Shown: one piece after another, positions 24,700-34,030 of the stretch
How positions within the stretch are numbered: position 1 is the first letter of the stretch
How the letters are laid out: each line of letters starts with the position of its first letter
NCBI GenBank assembly: GCA_964479625.1
Contig: CAYZMS010000034.1
Coordinates: 1-42,399 of the forward strand
Direction: 5' to 3'
DNA length: 42,399 nt
Source of the DNA: CAYZMS01 sp964479625
GTDB taxonomy: Bacteria; Bacteroidota; Bacteroidia; Chitinophagales; Saprospiraceae
Translations under genes and position numbers: made by a program
The notes under the pieces: generated by a model
What the model was told of the DNA's origin: nothing
The model's input: only the letters and a program-made list of their open reading frames with translations
Database searches by the model: none

Positions 24700-25008
24700 A
24701 TCGATAATTTCGATTGTAAGGGAAGAAAATCTCCATTTTCAAATAGCTCATAGCAATATTCGAACCATGTAGAAAATAGCTACGAACAAAGAAAAACCAA
24801 CAGGCTCTCCTAATTGGACGCAAATTTAGAACTTTGTGCTGATATTAAAAAACCCCCGTTCCTCCGCTTTTTTCCGCTTATTTAAAAAAAATCGGAAAAT
24901 CACCCGTAATCTAACATTTGTTGCCGCTTTGACCCGACAGCAGGAAACATAATTGCCCCATTGGCGCCAAACGACTTTTCAAATTCGCCGCAATAAAATT
25001 TTGATTTT
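24700..25008. other. Divergent intergenic region, atpD / glycosyltransferase
   Basis: This 309-bp AT-rich spacer separates divergent atpD and the GT2 gene. It carries the atpD promoter box at 24821-24828 and a weak 7-bp inverted repeat (24870-24876 with 24893-24899). No small gene or RNA was recognised, and no good promoter box was found for the plus-strand gene. Confidence 0.5.
24821..24828 (-). promoter_or_regulatory. TAnnTTTG promoter box for atpDC
   Basis: Read on the minus strand, this is TAAATTTG, an exact match to the Bacteroidota -7 element. It lies 121 bp before the atpD start. About 18 bp further upstream on that strand is a T-run instead of TTTG, so the -33 element is imperfect. 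The leader would be somewhat over 100 nt. Confidence 0.5.
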
Positions 25009-26043
25009 GTGAAAAACCCAGAAAGCTTACCGGATTCCACACCCTCCCGGCCCCGGATAAGCATATTAATGCCCTGTTTTAATGCCGCTGTCTGGCTTAG
25101 TGATTGTCTACTTTCCATAATCCGACAGGAGGAGCAGGATTGGGAGTTGATCGCAGTAGATGATTATTCCGAAGATGAAAGTAAAGCCATTCTGGATCAG
25201 TATGCCCAAAAAGACCAGCGTATAAAAGTATACTCCAACCAGGAAGCCAAGGGGGTCATACCCTGTTTACGCAGGGCCTTTGAGGAAAGCTCCGGAACTT
25301 TTATAAGCCGTATGGATGCGGACGACCTAATGCCTCCAGGAAAACTGAGCCGCATGGCACAAGTGTTGGAAGCGCGGGGCCCGGGCCACCTGATAACGGG
25401 TTTGGTTATTTATTTCGCTTCCGATAGAGTAGTAAAGGATGGATATCGACGTTATGCCCTTTGGTTGAACTCCTTGACTTTGTCCCATTCGAACTTCAGG
25501 GACCGGTATCGGGAATGTGTAATTCCCTCCCCCTGTTGGATGTCGTATCGCACAGACCTGGAAGCCTGCGGCGCTTTCCAGCCTGATCGGTATCCGGAAG
25601 ATATTGACCTGGCCTTTCGAATGTACGAACAAGGTCTTGAAGTGGTCGGTATTCCCGAGGTTTTACACCTTTGGAGAGACCATGGGAAGAGAAGCACGCG
25701 AACCCTACAGCAGTACCTGGACCGACATTATTTCAAATTGAAAATTCACTGGTTTATCCGTCTGGACTATGCCCCCACAAGGCCGCTTGTATTATGGGGT
25801 GCGGGGCAAAAAGGGAAAGCGCTGGCTCAACTCATTAAGGAACGGGGGCTCCCTTTCAGGTGGGTCTGCCAAACGCCTTCAAAATGGGGGCTTCACATCT
25901 ACGATCAACTAATCGAGTCTACCGATATTTTTCAAGATCTGGACAACCCGCAGGTCATCCTCGCAGTGGCCGCCCCGGAGGGGGTAAAGACCATAAAGGC
26001 CTTCTTCGAAAATTACCCTGCCGACACCTTTTGGTTCTGTTAA
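25009..26043 (+). CDS. GT2 glycosyltransferase with C-terminal Rossmann-like domain
   Basis: A 344-residue cytoplasmic glycosyltransferase. Residues 16-235 are a GT2 (GT-A) domain: RISILMPCFNAAVWLSDCLLSIIRQ, nucleotide-binding D51-D52, metal-binding MDADD (102-106) and YPEDIDLAFRM (195-205), with the catalytic ED at 197-198. From about residue 258 a second domain starts with PLVLWGAGQKGKALAQLIKERGLPFRWV, a GxGxxG nucleotide-binding fold like those in sugar-modifying proteins. No membrane segment is seen. The start must precede MPCFN, and GTG at 25009 fits. The sugar donor and acceptor are unknown. Confidence 0.88.
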   Translation: MKNPESLPDSTPSRPRISILMPCFNAAVWLSDCLLSIIRQEEQDWELIAVDDYSEDESKAILDQYAQKDQRIKVYSNQEAKGVIPCLRRAFEESSGTFISRMDADDLMPPGKLSRMAQVLEARGPGHLITGLVIYFASDRVVKDGYRRYALWLNSLTLSHSNFRDRYRECVIPSPCWMSYRTDLEACGAFQPDRYPEDIDLAFRMYEQGLEVVGIPEVLHLWRDHGKRSTRTLQQYLDRHYFKLKIHWFIRLDYAPTRPLVLWGAGQKGKALAQLIKERGLPFRWVCQTPSKWGLHIYDQLIESTDIFQDLDNPQVILAVAAPEGVKTIKAFFENYPADTFWFC

Positions 26044-26246
26044 CTTTTTCGACCTGTATTTTGGGCTGCTACTGGAATTAAGGTTGTTCAGAAGTGCTTC
26101 AACCTGCCAATTGGAGAAACAGGCTTTTGCCGACGGGAATACCCAGGTCAATCCCGCTTTCACTATGCCAACCAGGCATTAAGATCAAAAAACATTGCCC
26201 GAAATTGTATTTTGAGCCGGATCACCACCTGTTCGTTCGAAAATAT

Positions 26247-27731
26247 ATGGAAGCGTACCCGACACTAAGACTAAAGAAGCTGGAAAGGATGTTGCTCATG
26301 GGGGTCTCCAGGGTCACCTTTACCGAGGCCGAGAAACAAGCCTTATCTGATCTTGGGATTCAAACGGATCAGGAGCCTGCAAGAGTACTGTTGACCGCAG
26401 TTGCCCTTTTGCGGCAAGGTGAAAAGGCCGGTTATTCCCCTAAAACCTGGGAAGGGCAACTAAACCTTGCTCCGGAAGTAGATCCAAAGACCCTCTTCCC
26501 GCCCCAACTCACTATCTACCTGGACCGACTTCTAAGCACCGAACTGCTTCAGCCCCTTTTACCGGAGTTTTTACAACTTGCCAAGGATAAAAAGCTTTAC
26601 CTGCCGGTAGAACTGTTGCCGGCTATCCTTGAAGTACTAGCAAAAGGGGAGGTACCAACAGAAGACCTTTCTCCCCTTCTTGGCCCTCAGGGGGAGTGGT
26701 TGGTTCAACAGCACCCACTCTGGAAGCAGTGGTTTGGAAACCCAGGAGTCGACAACTGGTCCATTTCCAGCCGGGATACCCGGCTGGCTATCCTCAAACA
26801 CCTGCGCAGAAAAGGTGATCCCCGCTTTGAAGAATGGATACTCGAAGACTGGTCTTCGGAAACGGTTCAGGGTCAATTGCAATGGTTGAACATCATAGCT
26901 CGAAATCCTTCCCCTGAAGATGCTACCCTTTTGCGTTCTTTGCCCGAATCCACTGCTCCGGAAATAAATGATCAGATATTAGGCTTGCTTTTGCAAATCC
27001 CCGGCACCCCTGAGCGGGTAGAGGTTCAGACCAAGTTGCTTCCACTATTTCGATGGGCCAAAGAGGGCATCACTTTTGATAAGTTGAAATGGGAGCAGCT
27101 TCTTCCCAAACTCCCCAGGCCGGTATCAGCCCCTTGGTTTTTAATGAATTTTATTCCCCCACAGGCGTGGAGTGTACATTTTTCCAGATCCACAGCTGAG
27201 ATCCTGGAGAGATGGTCTGGTGCTAAGGACTGGGGAGCCATTCTACCATCGCTCTTGCAGGCAGCGGCTTTCCATCCAGAACCGGAATGGCAATACGGTC
27301 TTTTGCAATATCTTCTGGACCAGAATGATATCCGGATCCTGGATACGCAACCCGGCACTGCTTTCCGTTCTAGCCTTAGCAAAGACAGCTGGAACCGACT
27401 GTTGACTGGTTTCTTCGCGCGAGGGGATATCCTTCCCGATCATGACCAGCTATTATTTCATTTACTTTGCCGGATGGCTAAGCCCTTACCTCCTGAATTT
27501 GGACCTAAGATCTTCCAACAGCTCGTGCAGGAATCGGGTTTGCGGTTCTCCTGGGCAAACCCCCATCATCCCGAATTATTGATGGCGATAGCCCGAAATG
27601 CTGCTCCCACAGACCTTATGAAATTAAGGGAGTTGGCCACACCTTACCTTCAGGAAGCCCGGGAAACCGTGATGGGCAAACTGTTAAAGATCATTAATTT
27701 CCGGTTGGGGGCACTCCGGTTTACCGGGTAA
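26247..27731 (+). CDS. DUF5691-family protein
   Basis: A 494-residue, mostly helical cytoplasmic protein of the DUF5691 family. The diagnostic region is LYLPVELLPAILEVLAKGEVPTEDLSPLLGPQGEWLVQQHPLWKQWFG, and the N-terminal RMLLMGVSR corresponds to the family's ALLGT-R motif. In actinobacteria and others, such proteins often neighbour SWIM zinc-finger, MoxR and VWA genes, but their function is unknown. Here none of those is adjacent. HEAT-like repeats (RLAILKHLRRKGDPRFEEWILEDW) occupy the middle. The ATG at 26247 (MEAYPTLRL) is preferred to 26094, whose extra residues lack family similarity. The stop overlaps the convergent M23 gene by 11 bp. Confidence 0.82.
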   Translation: MEAYPTLRLKKLERMLLMGVSRVTFTEAEKQALSDLGIQTDQEPARVLLTAVALLRQGEKAGYSPKTWEGQLNLAPEVDPKTLFPPQLTIYLDRLLSTELLQPLLPEFLQLAKDKKLYLPVELLPAILEVLAKGEVPTEDLSPLLGPQGEWLVQQHPLWKQWFGNPGVDNWSISSRDTRLAILKHLRRKGDPRFEEWILEDWSSETVQGQLQWLNIIARNPSPEDATLLRSLPESTAPEINDQILGLLLQIPGTPERVEVQTKLLPLFRWAKEGITFDKLKWEQLLPKLPRPVSAPWFLMNFIPPQAWSVHFSRSTAEILERWSGAKDWGAILPSLLQAAAFHPEPEWQYGLLQYLLDQNDIRILDTQPGTAFRSSLSKDSWNRLLTGFFARGDILPDHDQLLFHLLCRMAKPLPPEFGPKIFQQLVQESGLRFSWANPHHPELLMAIARNAAPTDLMKLRELATPYLQEARETVMGKLLKIINFRLGALRFTG

Positions 27732-29433
27732 TTTCACGTTCGAAAACATTGGTGTTTCCCAAAGCGTCTGTTACCTCCAGTCGAAATTGATGCATCCCCT
27801 GCTCAAGCAGATCATCTACCCGGTGAAATAAAAGGTCATTTTTCCCATCGAACTCCATCAATACCCACCTACCATCTACCATGGCCCTATAATTTAAAGC
27901 ATTTCCCGGACCTCCATAATTGAAGTTGTCTTTTACCTTGAAGCGAATCACCTGCCCCTTTTTCCAGTTATCCGGAAAGTGAATGGGAGTTATGGAGGGC
28001 GGTATGGTGTCAGTCATAATCGTAAAAGCGCCCAGGCTTAGAATTTTGGTTACCAGGTAATCACCCTCCCATTTCCCGCCCATGTTGGTTATGGAGCCGG
28101 ATTCATCCTCGCTGCAGTGCGCAATAAAGGCGTAGGGTTTGAGTTGATCAGGTATTAAGGATGGACGTAAGCCCAGAGAGATGTATTCGTGCAGCGGAAT
28201 ATCTTCCCCTCCCAAACTATGGGTGGCCGCATATACGTTTTCTGAATCCTCTTCTTCAGCATAATAGGTCAAGGGAGTATCCTCATAAAGTACGCCTTCA
28301 GGGAAACGCACCTTTAGATAATAATTATCGATCCAGGTTTCCTGGTCCCAGGGAATAAAGTATTGAAAGGTAGTGGAAGGCTGTGCCGGCATTTCCCGGC
28401 TTCTTTTAAACCATACTACGCACCCTACCTCATTACCTGCAAAATCTTTTGCCGAAAAGGTGATCTCCCTGGCTTGTTCAGCAGACAATTTTATAATTCC
28501 CCTTCTCGCGATGGTACCGTAGATGCTTTTCAGGTTATTCCCAGGCAGGATAAAAGCCCTATTGAAATAACTTTTTCTATTGACCTGCTCAGCATAATCC
28601 AGGTGCGCATTTAGATAGCGCCTCTCTTCAAAATGAACGCTGTCTGCGCGAAACTGATAGTACAATGAATCGTCAACCAACATACTGATCTCATATACTC
28701 CATTCCAGTTGGAAACTTCATCCATATGGTCATACACCTTTAGGGCCAGCCCCAGGCGGTCAACAGGAAGGTAAATGGTATCGCGGCTGATGAAATAGCC
28801 CCCTTTCCCATATTGCAAATCCCAGGTCCGGGTACTGACAGTTTGCAACTCCTGGTCCAGGAAATAGGCTTTGACCTGGTGCATGCGAGGGGGACGGGCA
28901 TCAGGAACGAAGAGCCCAAACTGCAAAGGGTTGAGGGGAACCTGCCCTTCCGTCCTTCGGATCTCAAAATGCAAATGAGGCCCAAAAGAATAGCCTGTAG
29001 TTCCCATTTTGCCGATCTGTTGCCCTTTTCGAACAGGAAATTGATCAGGTTCCAGTTGCAGATGCTGTTCAAAGGACTGGGTTGCGTATTGTTTTTCTTT
29101 AATAAAAGCCGCCAGCTCCGGTGAGAACGCATCAAGGTGAGCATAAACAGAGGTATACCCTTCCGGGTGGTTCAGGTAAAGAACATTGCCGTAACCACCT
29201 GCCTGAACTTTTATCTGAGCAATATAACCGTCGCCAATCGCGTAAATGGGTTTTCCGATACCCCCTTTAATGTCAATTCCGGTATGAAAATGATTGGACC
29301 TCAACTCACCGAAGGTACCGGATAACCGTAAACCGTAATCTACCGGCTCCTGATAGGCCGGATATGGAGAAGCAGACTGACTGTAAACCAGAGCAAAAAT
29401 GCAGAAAAAAAACGCAACCAATATTAACCTCAT
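27721..29433 (-). CDS. M23-family metallopeptidase (LytM domain)
   Basis: A 570-residue secreted or periplasmic protein. A signal peptide (MRLILVAFFFCIFALVYSQS) is followed at once by an M23/LytM peptidase domain (about 30-175). Zinc ligands are visible: HFHTGID (H50 and D54) and HLHFE (H153 with H155), with H99 in VYAHL. All motifs for activity are present, so it probably cuts peptidoglycan cross-links. The remaining roughly 390 residues are beta-rich (VYEISMLVDDSLYYQF..., IKLSAEQAREITFSAKDFAGN) and resemble Ig-like modules, typical of Bacteroidota M23 proteins. It is downstream of the DUF4249 gene on the same strand, with an 86-bp gap. Confidence 0.93.
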   Translation of the reverse strand: MRLILVAFFFCIFALVYSQSASPYPAYQEPVDYGLRLSGTFGELRSNHFHTGIDIKGGIGKPIYAIGDGYIAQIKVQAGGYGNVLYLNHPEGYTSVYAHLDAFSPELAAFIKEKQYATQSFEQHLQLEPDQFPVRKGQQIGKMGTTGYSFGPHLHFEIRRTEGQVPLNPLQFGLFVPDARPPRMHQVKAYFLDQELQTVSTRTWDLQYGKGGYFISRDTIYLPVDRLGLALKVYDHMDEVSNWNGVYEISMLVDDSLYYQFRADSVHFEERRYLNAHLDYAEQVNRKSYFNRAFILPGNNLKSIYGTIARRGIIKLSAEQAREITFSAKDFAGNEVGCVVWFKRSREMPAQPSTTFQYFIPWDQETWIDNYYLKVRFPEGVLYEDTPLTYYAEEEDSENVYAATHSLGGEDIPLHEYISLGLRPSLIPDQLKPYAFIAHCSEDESGSITNMGGKWEGDYLVTKILSLGAFTIMTDTIPPSITPIHFPDNWKKGQVIRFKVKDNFNYGGPGNALNYRAMVDGRWVLMEFDGKNDLLFHRVDDLLEQGMHQFRLEVTDALGNTNVFEREITR

Positions 29434-29519
29434 TTTCAGTTTCGAATGATTTGATCTAGTGGAATAGGGCTAAATTGCTCTCAATAATAAATAAGATTGA
29501 TTGCAGGAACAAAGATTTT

Positions 29520-30371
29520 CTAATCCTCTTGAATGATTACGGAGTCCCGGCTGTAGATCAAACTGGTAAAAATGCCAAGGGCATTCGCATCCCCCTCCAT
29601 ATTGGAAATAATGGGACTAGGAGGTACAAAGGGGTTTAAATTCCCATCGATGGCCCCCTGAATACTTTGCAGGTAATCGTAATATGCACTGTCTACATGG
29701 TAAATGGTGTTAATAATGGTGTCCCCGATCGGATAATCAAAGCCAGAACCGAATACCACCACTTCCTCCACAAAACGATCATCGGCTGCAAAATCCTGTT
29801 CGGGAATACTATCGAGGCTGTTCCAGTGTAAGGTACGCCGAACGAAGTTTTGCCGATCGGGTTGTGTATCCGTAAAGTAGGTCAAAACCCGGGCAAGAGT
29901 ATCGCCCTCTTCTTCAAACTCCACCACAACGCTATCGATAGGTATCCTGCGCAGCATCCGTGTCTTGGCCTGAATACTTGTACCCTCCGGTAAAAGAATG
30001 TCCAGTTCAAAAATATTGATGGTGTCGTAGGGCACTTCGATATCCGGTAATATGTAGTTGAACAATTGTTCGTCATCCGGATCGAAAAATAAGCTGTTCT
30101 CCAGCTCGAAAACCTGGTTGTCATACCGGATCTGTACATCGGCTCCTTCGAGTAAAACACTTTCCAGAAATTCAAGATTATCTTCCGGTACAGGTTCAAA
30201 ATAGGGCGCCGAACGGGTGATCAGGACGCGGAAAGGCTTTCCCGGCTCCAGATAAGCCTCTACCACCGGCTGGCTTTCATAAACCGGCAACTCCAATTCT
30301 ACCTCACTTTCCAGGTTGCAGGCCGTGAAAAGCATAGTCAATCCGATCATTAAGAAAAATAGGCGAAGCAT
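29520..30371 (-). CDS. DUF4249 lipoprotein, partner of the TonB receptor
   Basis: A 283-residue lipoprotein with lipobox MLFTAC (Cys 18). It opens ESEVELELPVYESQPVVEAYLEPGKPFRVLITRSAPYFEPV, the DUF4249 signature. These surface lipoproteins are typically encoded directly after a TonB-dependent receptor and are thought to help capture its substrate, somewhat like SusD in SusCD pairs, but without SusD homology. The 27-nt gap to the receptor gene supports co-transcription. The ligand is unknown. Confidence 0.9.
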   Translation of the reverse strand: MLRLFFLMIGLTMLFTACNLESEVELELPVYESQPVVEAYLEPGKPFRVLITRSAPYFEPVPEDNLEFLESVLLEGADVQIRYDNQVFELENSLFFDPDDEQLFNYILPDIEVPYDTINIFELDILLPEGTSIQAKTRMLRRIPIDSVVVEFEEEGDTLARVLTYFTDTQPDRQNFVRRTLHWNSLDSIPEQDFAADDRFVEEVVVFGSGFDYPIGDTIINTIYHVDSAYYDYLQSIQGAIDGNLNPFVPPSPIISNMEGDANALGIFTSLIYSRDSVIIQED

Positions 30372-30398
30372 TTGTATGATATTGAGCGGGGGTAGTGG

Positions 30399-32741
30399 TT
30401 AAAATTTAAAGTTCCAGGTAACAGAAGGTAAGATCGGGAACAGGGATACCTGCTTTGCGGCAATTCGAGTGGGTACTTCGAAAACAGTTCCATCGCCATC
30501 TTCTACCTCTTCAAACTCTGGCTCCAGATAAATGAAAAAGGCATTTCGGCGATCATAAACATTTACAATATTCAGGGTCAGGTCACTTTCACCCCAGGAA
30601 GGGAAGAAATGCCAGACAAAACCTACATCCAATCGGTTGTATGGAGGAAGACGATATTCATTGCGATCGCCGTATACGGGGGTTACTGACTGAAACTCCG
30701 AACCAGGCACGTTCTGATAAACAAATCGCCCTTCAGGCAACCACCTTAGATCTCCAGAGCCAAATACAAAGGACGTAGTCAAGGTGATCCGACGACTTAA
30801 CTCATATACTGCCACGACCGATATATCGTGCCGCCGATCGTAAATCGGGGAAAAGGGTTCTGATTGTGCAAAATTACCCTCCGGGTCTATGGTTTCAAAG
30901 TTTTCCCGGATGGTCCTCGAAAGGGTATAGCCCACCCAGCCTGTCAGCCGGCCCTCCTTTTTCTCAATACTAAACTCAAACCCATAAGCCTCTCCCTCTC
31001 CCACGGCAAACTCCTCCTCCAGGTTATCATTTGCAAAGATCTCGGCATTGTCGACAAACTCCAGTTGACGGTCCAGCTTTTTATAGAAAACCTCGCTGTT
31101 CAGGAAAAGGCCCGGAGTTAAAAGATAGGAACCACCAAGGGCCACCTGGTCTGAGCGCTGGGGTTGGACCTGAGCAGTAGAAGGATACCAGATATCGGTA
31201 GGAAGGGTTGCCCCTGCATTGGCTACCAGATGTAAATATTGATACATCCGAGCATAACTCCCTTTAAGGCTCAGCCGGTCATTCATAATATAACGAAGTG
31301 CAAGCCTTGGCTCCAACCCAAAAAAGGTCTCTCCATCATTTAAAAACCCGCTGAGACGCAGCCCCGCCTGCACCTTAAGGCGATCATTGGCCTCCCAATC
31401 GTCCCCGAAATACAAGGCAAGCTCTGTCCCGTCAAAATTCTGGCCGGCTGAAAAACTCACTACACCATCGTCAGACCCTGCTTGCAGCCGTCCAACCTCG
31501 AATTGGTGCAGAATAGCCTGGGCTCCGAATCGAATACTGTGCTCAGGACTTGCAGCGTAGTAGAAATCGGTTTTCAAGCTTGCGTCTCGAATATTACTAC
31601 TCAAATTCGAGCTAAATCCCGTCAAGCGATTTTCGATCTCATATTCGTAGTCAGAGTAGGTAAAGGTCGTATTCGAAAACACCCGGTTGCTGAAAAGATG
31701 GTTCCAACGAAGCGTTCCTGTCGCGTTACCCCAGTTAAAATCGAAGTCGAAAAAATCTCCTTCAAACCCAAAGACATCCCTTCCAAAATAGCCACTTAGA
31801 TATAGGTGATCTGTTTTGCCTAATTCAAAATTTACCTTTGCATTCAGATCGTAGAAATAATAATCAGGGATTGGATCAAAATCGGGATCATCCTCATTTG
31901 ATTTGTTAATCGCCCGGGTAAAAATGTCGACATAGGTCCTTCGACCGGAGACGATAAACGACGATTTATCCTTTTGGATCGGCCCTTCGAGTGTCAATCT
32001 GCTGGCGATTAAGCCCAGCCCTCCAGAACCCGAAAACTTTTTATTGTTGCCTTCCTTGAGCTTCACATCGATCACAGAAGAGAGACGCCCTCCATATTGA
32101 GCGGGAAACCCTCCTTTATAGAGCTTCAGATCCTTTACCGCATCGGCGTTGAACGTACTAAAAAAGCCAAAAAGATGGTTGGGGTTATACACCACGGCAT
32201 CGTCGAGTAGAATGAGGTTTTGGTCATTGCCTCCCCCCCGGACAAAGATCCCGGTAGTCCCCTCTGAACCGGATGGAATACCCGGTTTTAGCTGAATCGC
32301 TTTGAGTATATCTGGTTCACCTAGTAATACCGGGATCAGTTTGGTTTCACCGGAGGAGATGCCTTCCACACTCATCTGCGTATTATTGAGTTGTTCCCGA
32401 TAAGAGTTTGCAGTCACTTCTACCTCTTGAAGTTCGACCCCTTCTCCAAGCTCTACATCCAGTCGTACATCCTCCTTTAGGAAAACGGTTCTTCGAATAT
32501 TCTCAAAACCAACATAGCTAAACACCAGGGTTATGGAATCTCCGGGAGCGAGCCGCAGGGCATAGAATCCGTATTCGTTGGTCACGGTGCCTGCCCCTGA
32601 TTCGGATTCCATGACGGTTGCCCCAATAAGCGTTTCTCCTGTCGCTTGCTCAGAAACGGTACCGCTTACCGTTACTTCCTGGGCGTACAAGGGAAGGCAA
32701 CTAATTAGAAGAAGCAAGATGGGGTAAAGCTTGTTTTTCAT
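30399..32741 (-). CDS. TonB-dependent receptor with carboxypeptidase-like N-domain
   Basis: A 780-residue outer-membrane receptor. After the signal peptide (MKNKLYPILLLLISCLPLYAQ), residues about 22-105 form a carboxypeptidase-regulatory-like domain (VTVSGTVSEQATGETLIGATVMESESGAGTVTNEYGFYALRL). The plug follows (LKPGIPSGSEGTTGIFVRGGGNDQNLILLDDAVVYNPNHLFGFFSTFNADAVKDLKLYKGGFPAQYGG). The barrel runs to the terminal aromatic residue (VTWNFKF). The length is that of DUF4249-associated receptors, shorter than SusC types. The ATG at 32741 gives the signal peptide; 16 upstream in-frame residues do not fit. It imports an unknown ligand with energy from TonB. Confidence 0.94.
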   Translation of the reverse strand: MKNKLYPILLLLISCLPLYAQEVTVSGTVSEQATGETLIGATVMESESGAGTVTNEYGFYALRLAPGDSITLVFSYVGFENIRRTVFLKEDVRLDVELGEGVELQEVEVTANSYREQLNNTQMSVEGISSGETKLIPVLLGEPDILKAIQLKPGIPSGSEGTTGIFVRGGGNDQNLILLDDAVVYNPNHLFGFFSTFNADAVKDLKLYKGGFPAQYGGRLSSVIDVKLKEGNNKKFSGSGGLGLIASRLTLEGPIQKDKSSFIVSGRRTYVDIFTRAINKSNEDDPDFDPIPDYYFYDLNAKVNFELGKTDHLYLSGYFGRDVFGFEGDFFDFDFNWGNATGTLRWNHLFSNRVFSNTTFTYSDYEYEIENRLTGFSSNLSSNIRDASLKTDFYYAASPEHSIRFGAQAILHQFEVGRLQAGSDDGVVSFSAGQNFDGTELALYFGDDWEANDRLKVQAGLRLSGFLNDGETFFGLEPRLALRYIMNDRLSLKGSYARMYQYLHLVANAGATLPTDIWYPSTAQVQPQRSDQVALGGSYLLTPGLFLNSEVFYKKLDRQLEFVDNAEIFANDNLEEEFAVGEGEAYGFEFSIEKKEGRLTGWVGYTLSRTIRENFETIDPEGNFAQSEPFSPIYDRRHDISVVAVYELSRRITLTTSFVFGSGDLRWLPEGRFVYQNVPGSEFQSVTPVYGDRNEYRLPPYNRLDVGFVWHFFPSWGESDLTLNIVNVYDRRNAFFIYLEPEFEEVEDGDGTVFEVPTRIAAKQVSLFPILPSVTWNFKF

Positions 32742-32946
32742 GTGGGTATCATGTCGGGTCAAAAAATCGATTGGATCAGTCGGGCACAATGGCTCCGTTT
32801 TATAAACGACAACCTACTAACCACCGAATTCACCAAAAAGATGCGAGGAAGCACTCTAGTCCCCTAATTACAACCACAAAATGCCGGGAAAATTTTACAA
32901 ACCCGTACCGGCGTACCTGAAAAATATCCCTGGCTGGTTGGACCAT

Positions 32947-33948
32947 TTAAACTGGGGCCTGGACATCAGTCAGGGCAGCTCCATTTGTTATGGAACGCAC
33001 CTTGTAGGGTCGTTTCCCCTGTGCTTCGTAATATGTTCGCATCATAATTTCAACAATTATGCCAATAGTAATGAACTGAATACCCCCGATAAGAAGGATC
33101 ATCCCCAGGGTGAGCAAGGGGCGGCCACCAATATCATTCCCCATTAGCTTGACTACCAACAAATAGAGGTTGATCAAAATGCCCATTCCAAATAGAAGGA
33201 GGCCGGTATTGCCGAATAGGTGCATTGGTTTCAGCAGGTAGCGTTTATAAAAAAGCATCAACAAAAGGTCGCTGACTACTTTAACCGTCCTGCTGAGTCC
33301 ATATTTGGAAGTCCCGTATTGTCGGGCATGGTGTTTCACATCTACCTGCGTGTAGCGTGCTCCTTCCAGGTGGGCAAGCAGAGGAATAAACCGGTGTAAT
33401 TCTCCATAAAGCCCCAGATCTTTTGCCAGGTCAGCTTCCATGACCCGAAGGGCACAGCCATAGTCCTTTAATTTTACTCCACCGGCCTCCCGAATAATAT
33501 AATTGGCAATTCGGCTTGGTATTTTCCGGAGGAACATGCCATCTTTTCGATTTGCACGGTTACCGGCCACCATATCATACCCCCCTTCTTCTGCAATCTG
33601 GAGCATCATGGGTATGTCAGAGGGATCATTTTGCAGGTCTCCGTCCATTGTCGCTATGTATTCACCGGCTGCAAAATCGATGCCCGCCATCAAAGCCAAA
33701 GACTGCCCATAGTTCCTTTTGAATTCAATAATACGCAAACGATCGAACTCAATGGCACGCAGGCGCTCCAAAGTTGCGTCGGAAGAACCATCATCCACAT
33801 AAATGATCTCATAGGCGTAGAGCTGCTCATCCAGTGCCTGTCGGATTCGCTCTACAAGCGGTTCGACATTGTCTTCTTCGTTGTAAACCGTTACTACCAC
33901 CGATAATTTGATAGGATCGATTGGCTTATCTGTGAAAATGGCGCCCAT
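32947..33948 (-). CDS. DPM1/ArnC-like polyprenyl-phosphate glycosyltransferase
   Basis: A 333-residue GT2 enzyme of the dolichyl-phosphate mannose synthase type, which transfers a sugar from a nucleotide to polyprenyl phosphate at the inner membrane. Motifs are KLSVVVTVYNEEDNVEPLVERI, YVDDGSSDATLERL (D52-D53), MDGDLQNDPSDIP (101-113) and the acceptor-loop QYGTSKYGLSR. Two C-terminal membrane segments (FGNTGLLLFGMGILINLYLLVV and PLLTLGMILLIGGIQFITIGIIVEIMM) anchor it. The ATG at 33948 precedes the GT core; upstream in-frame residues look like noise. It lies 82 nt downstream of the ArnT-like gene, which could use its lipid-linked sugar. Confidence 0.93.
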   Translation of the reverse strand: MGAIFTDKPIDPIKLSVVVTVYNEEDNVEPLVERIRQALDEQLYAYEIIYVDDGSSDATLERLRAIEFDRLRIIEFKRNYGQSLALMAGIDFAAGEYIATMDGDLQNDPSDIPMMLQIAEEGGYDMVAGNRANRKDGMFLRKIPSRIANYIIREAGGVKLKDYGCALRVMEADLAKDLGLYGELHRFIPLLAHLEGARYTQVDVKHHARQYGTSKYGLSRTVKVVSDLLLMLFYKRYLLKPMHLFGNTGLLLFGMGILINLYLLVVKLMGNDIGGRPLLTLGMILLIGGIQFITIGIIVEIMMRTYYEAQGKRPYKVRSITNGAALTDVQAPV

Positions 33949-34030
33949 AAGGTCTGAATTTGAAATTTCCTGCAAAGATGGAAAAAAAGATACAGTCGGA
34001 TATCTGCTAACAAGAATAACCGCTTTTGCT

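Noticed and set aside
24870..24899. Hairpin in the atpD / GT2 spacer
   Set aside because: Arms of 7 bp made of T/A runs around a 16-nt AT-rich loop are likely by chance.
32742..32946. Possible terminator or small gene between the TonB receptor and the DPM1-like gene
   Set aside because: No hairpin with T-tract and no convincing reading frame; the 98-codon frame at 32881 is antisense to the DPM1-like gene.
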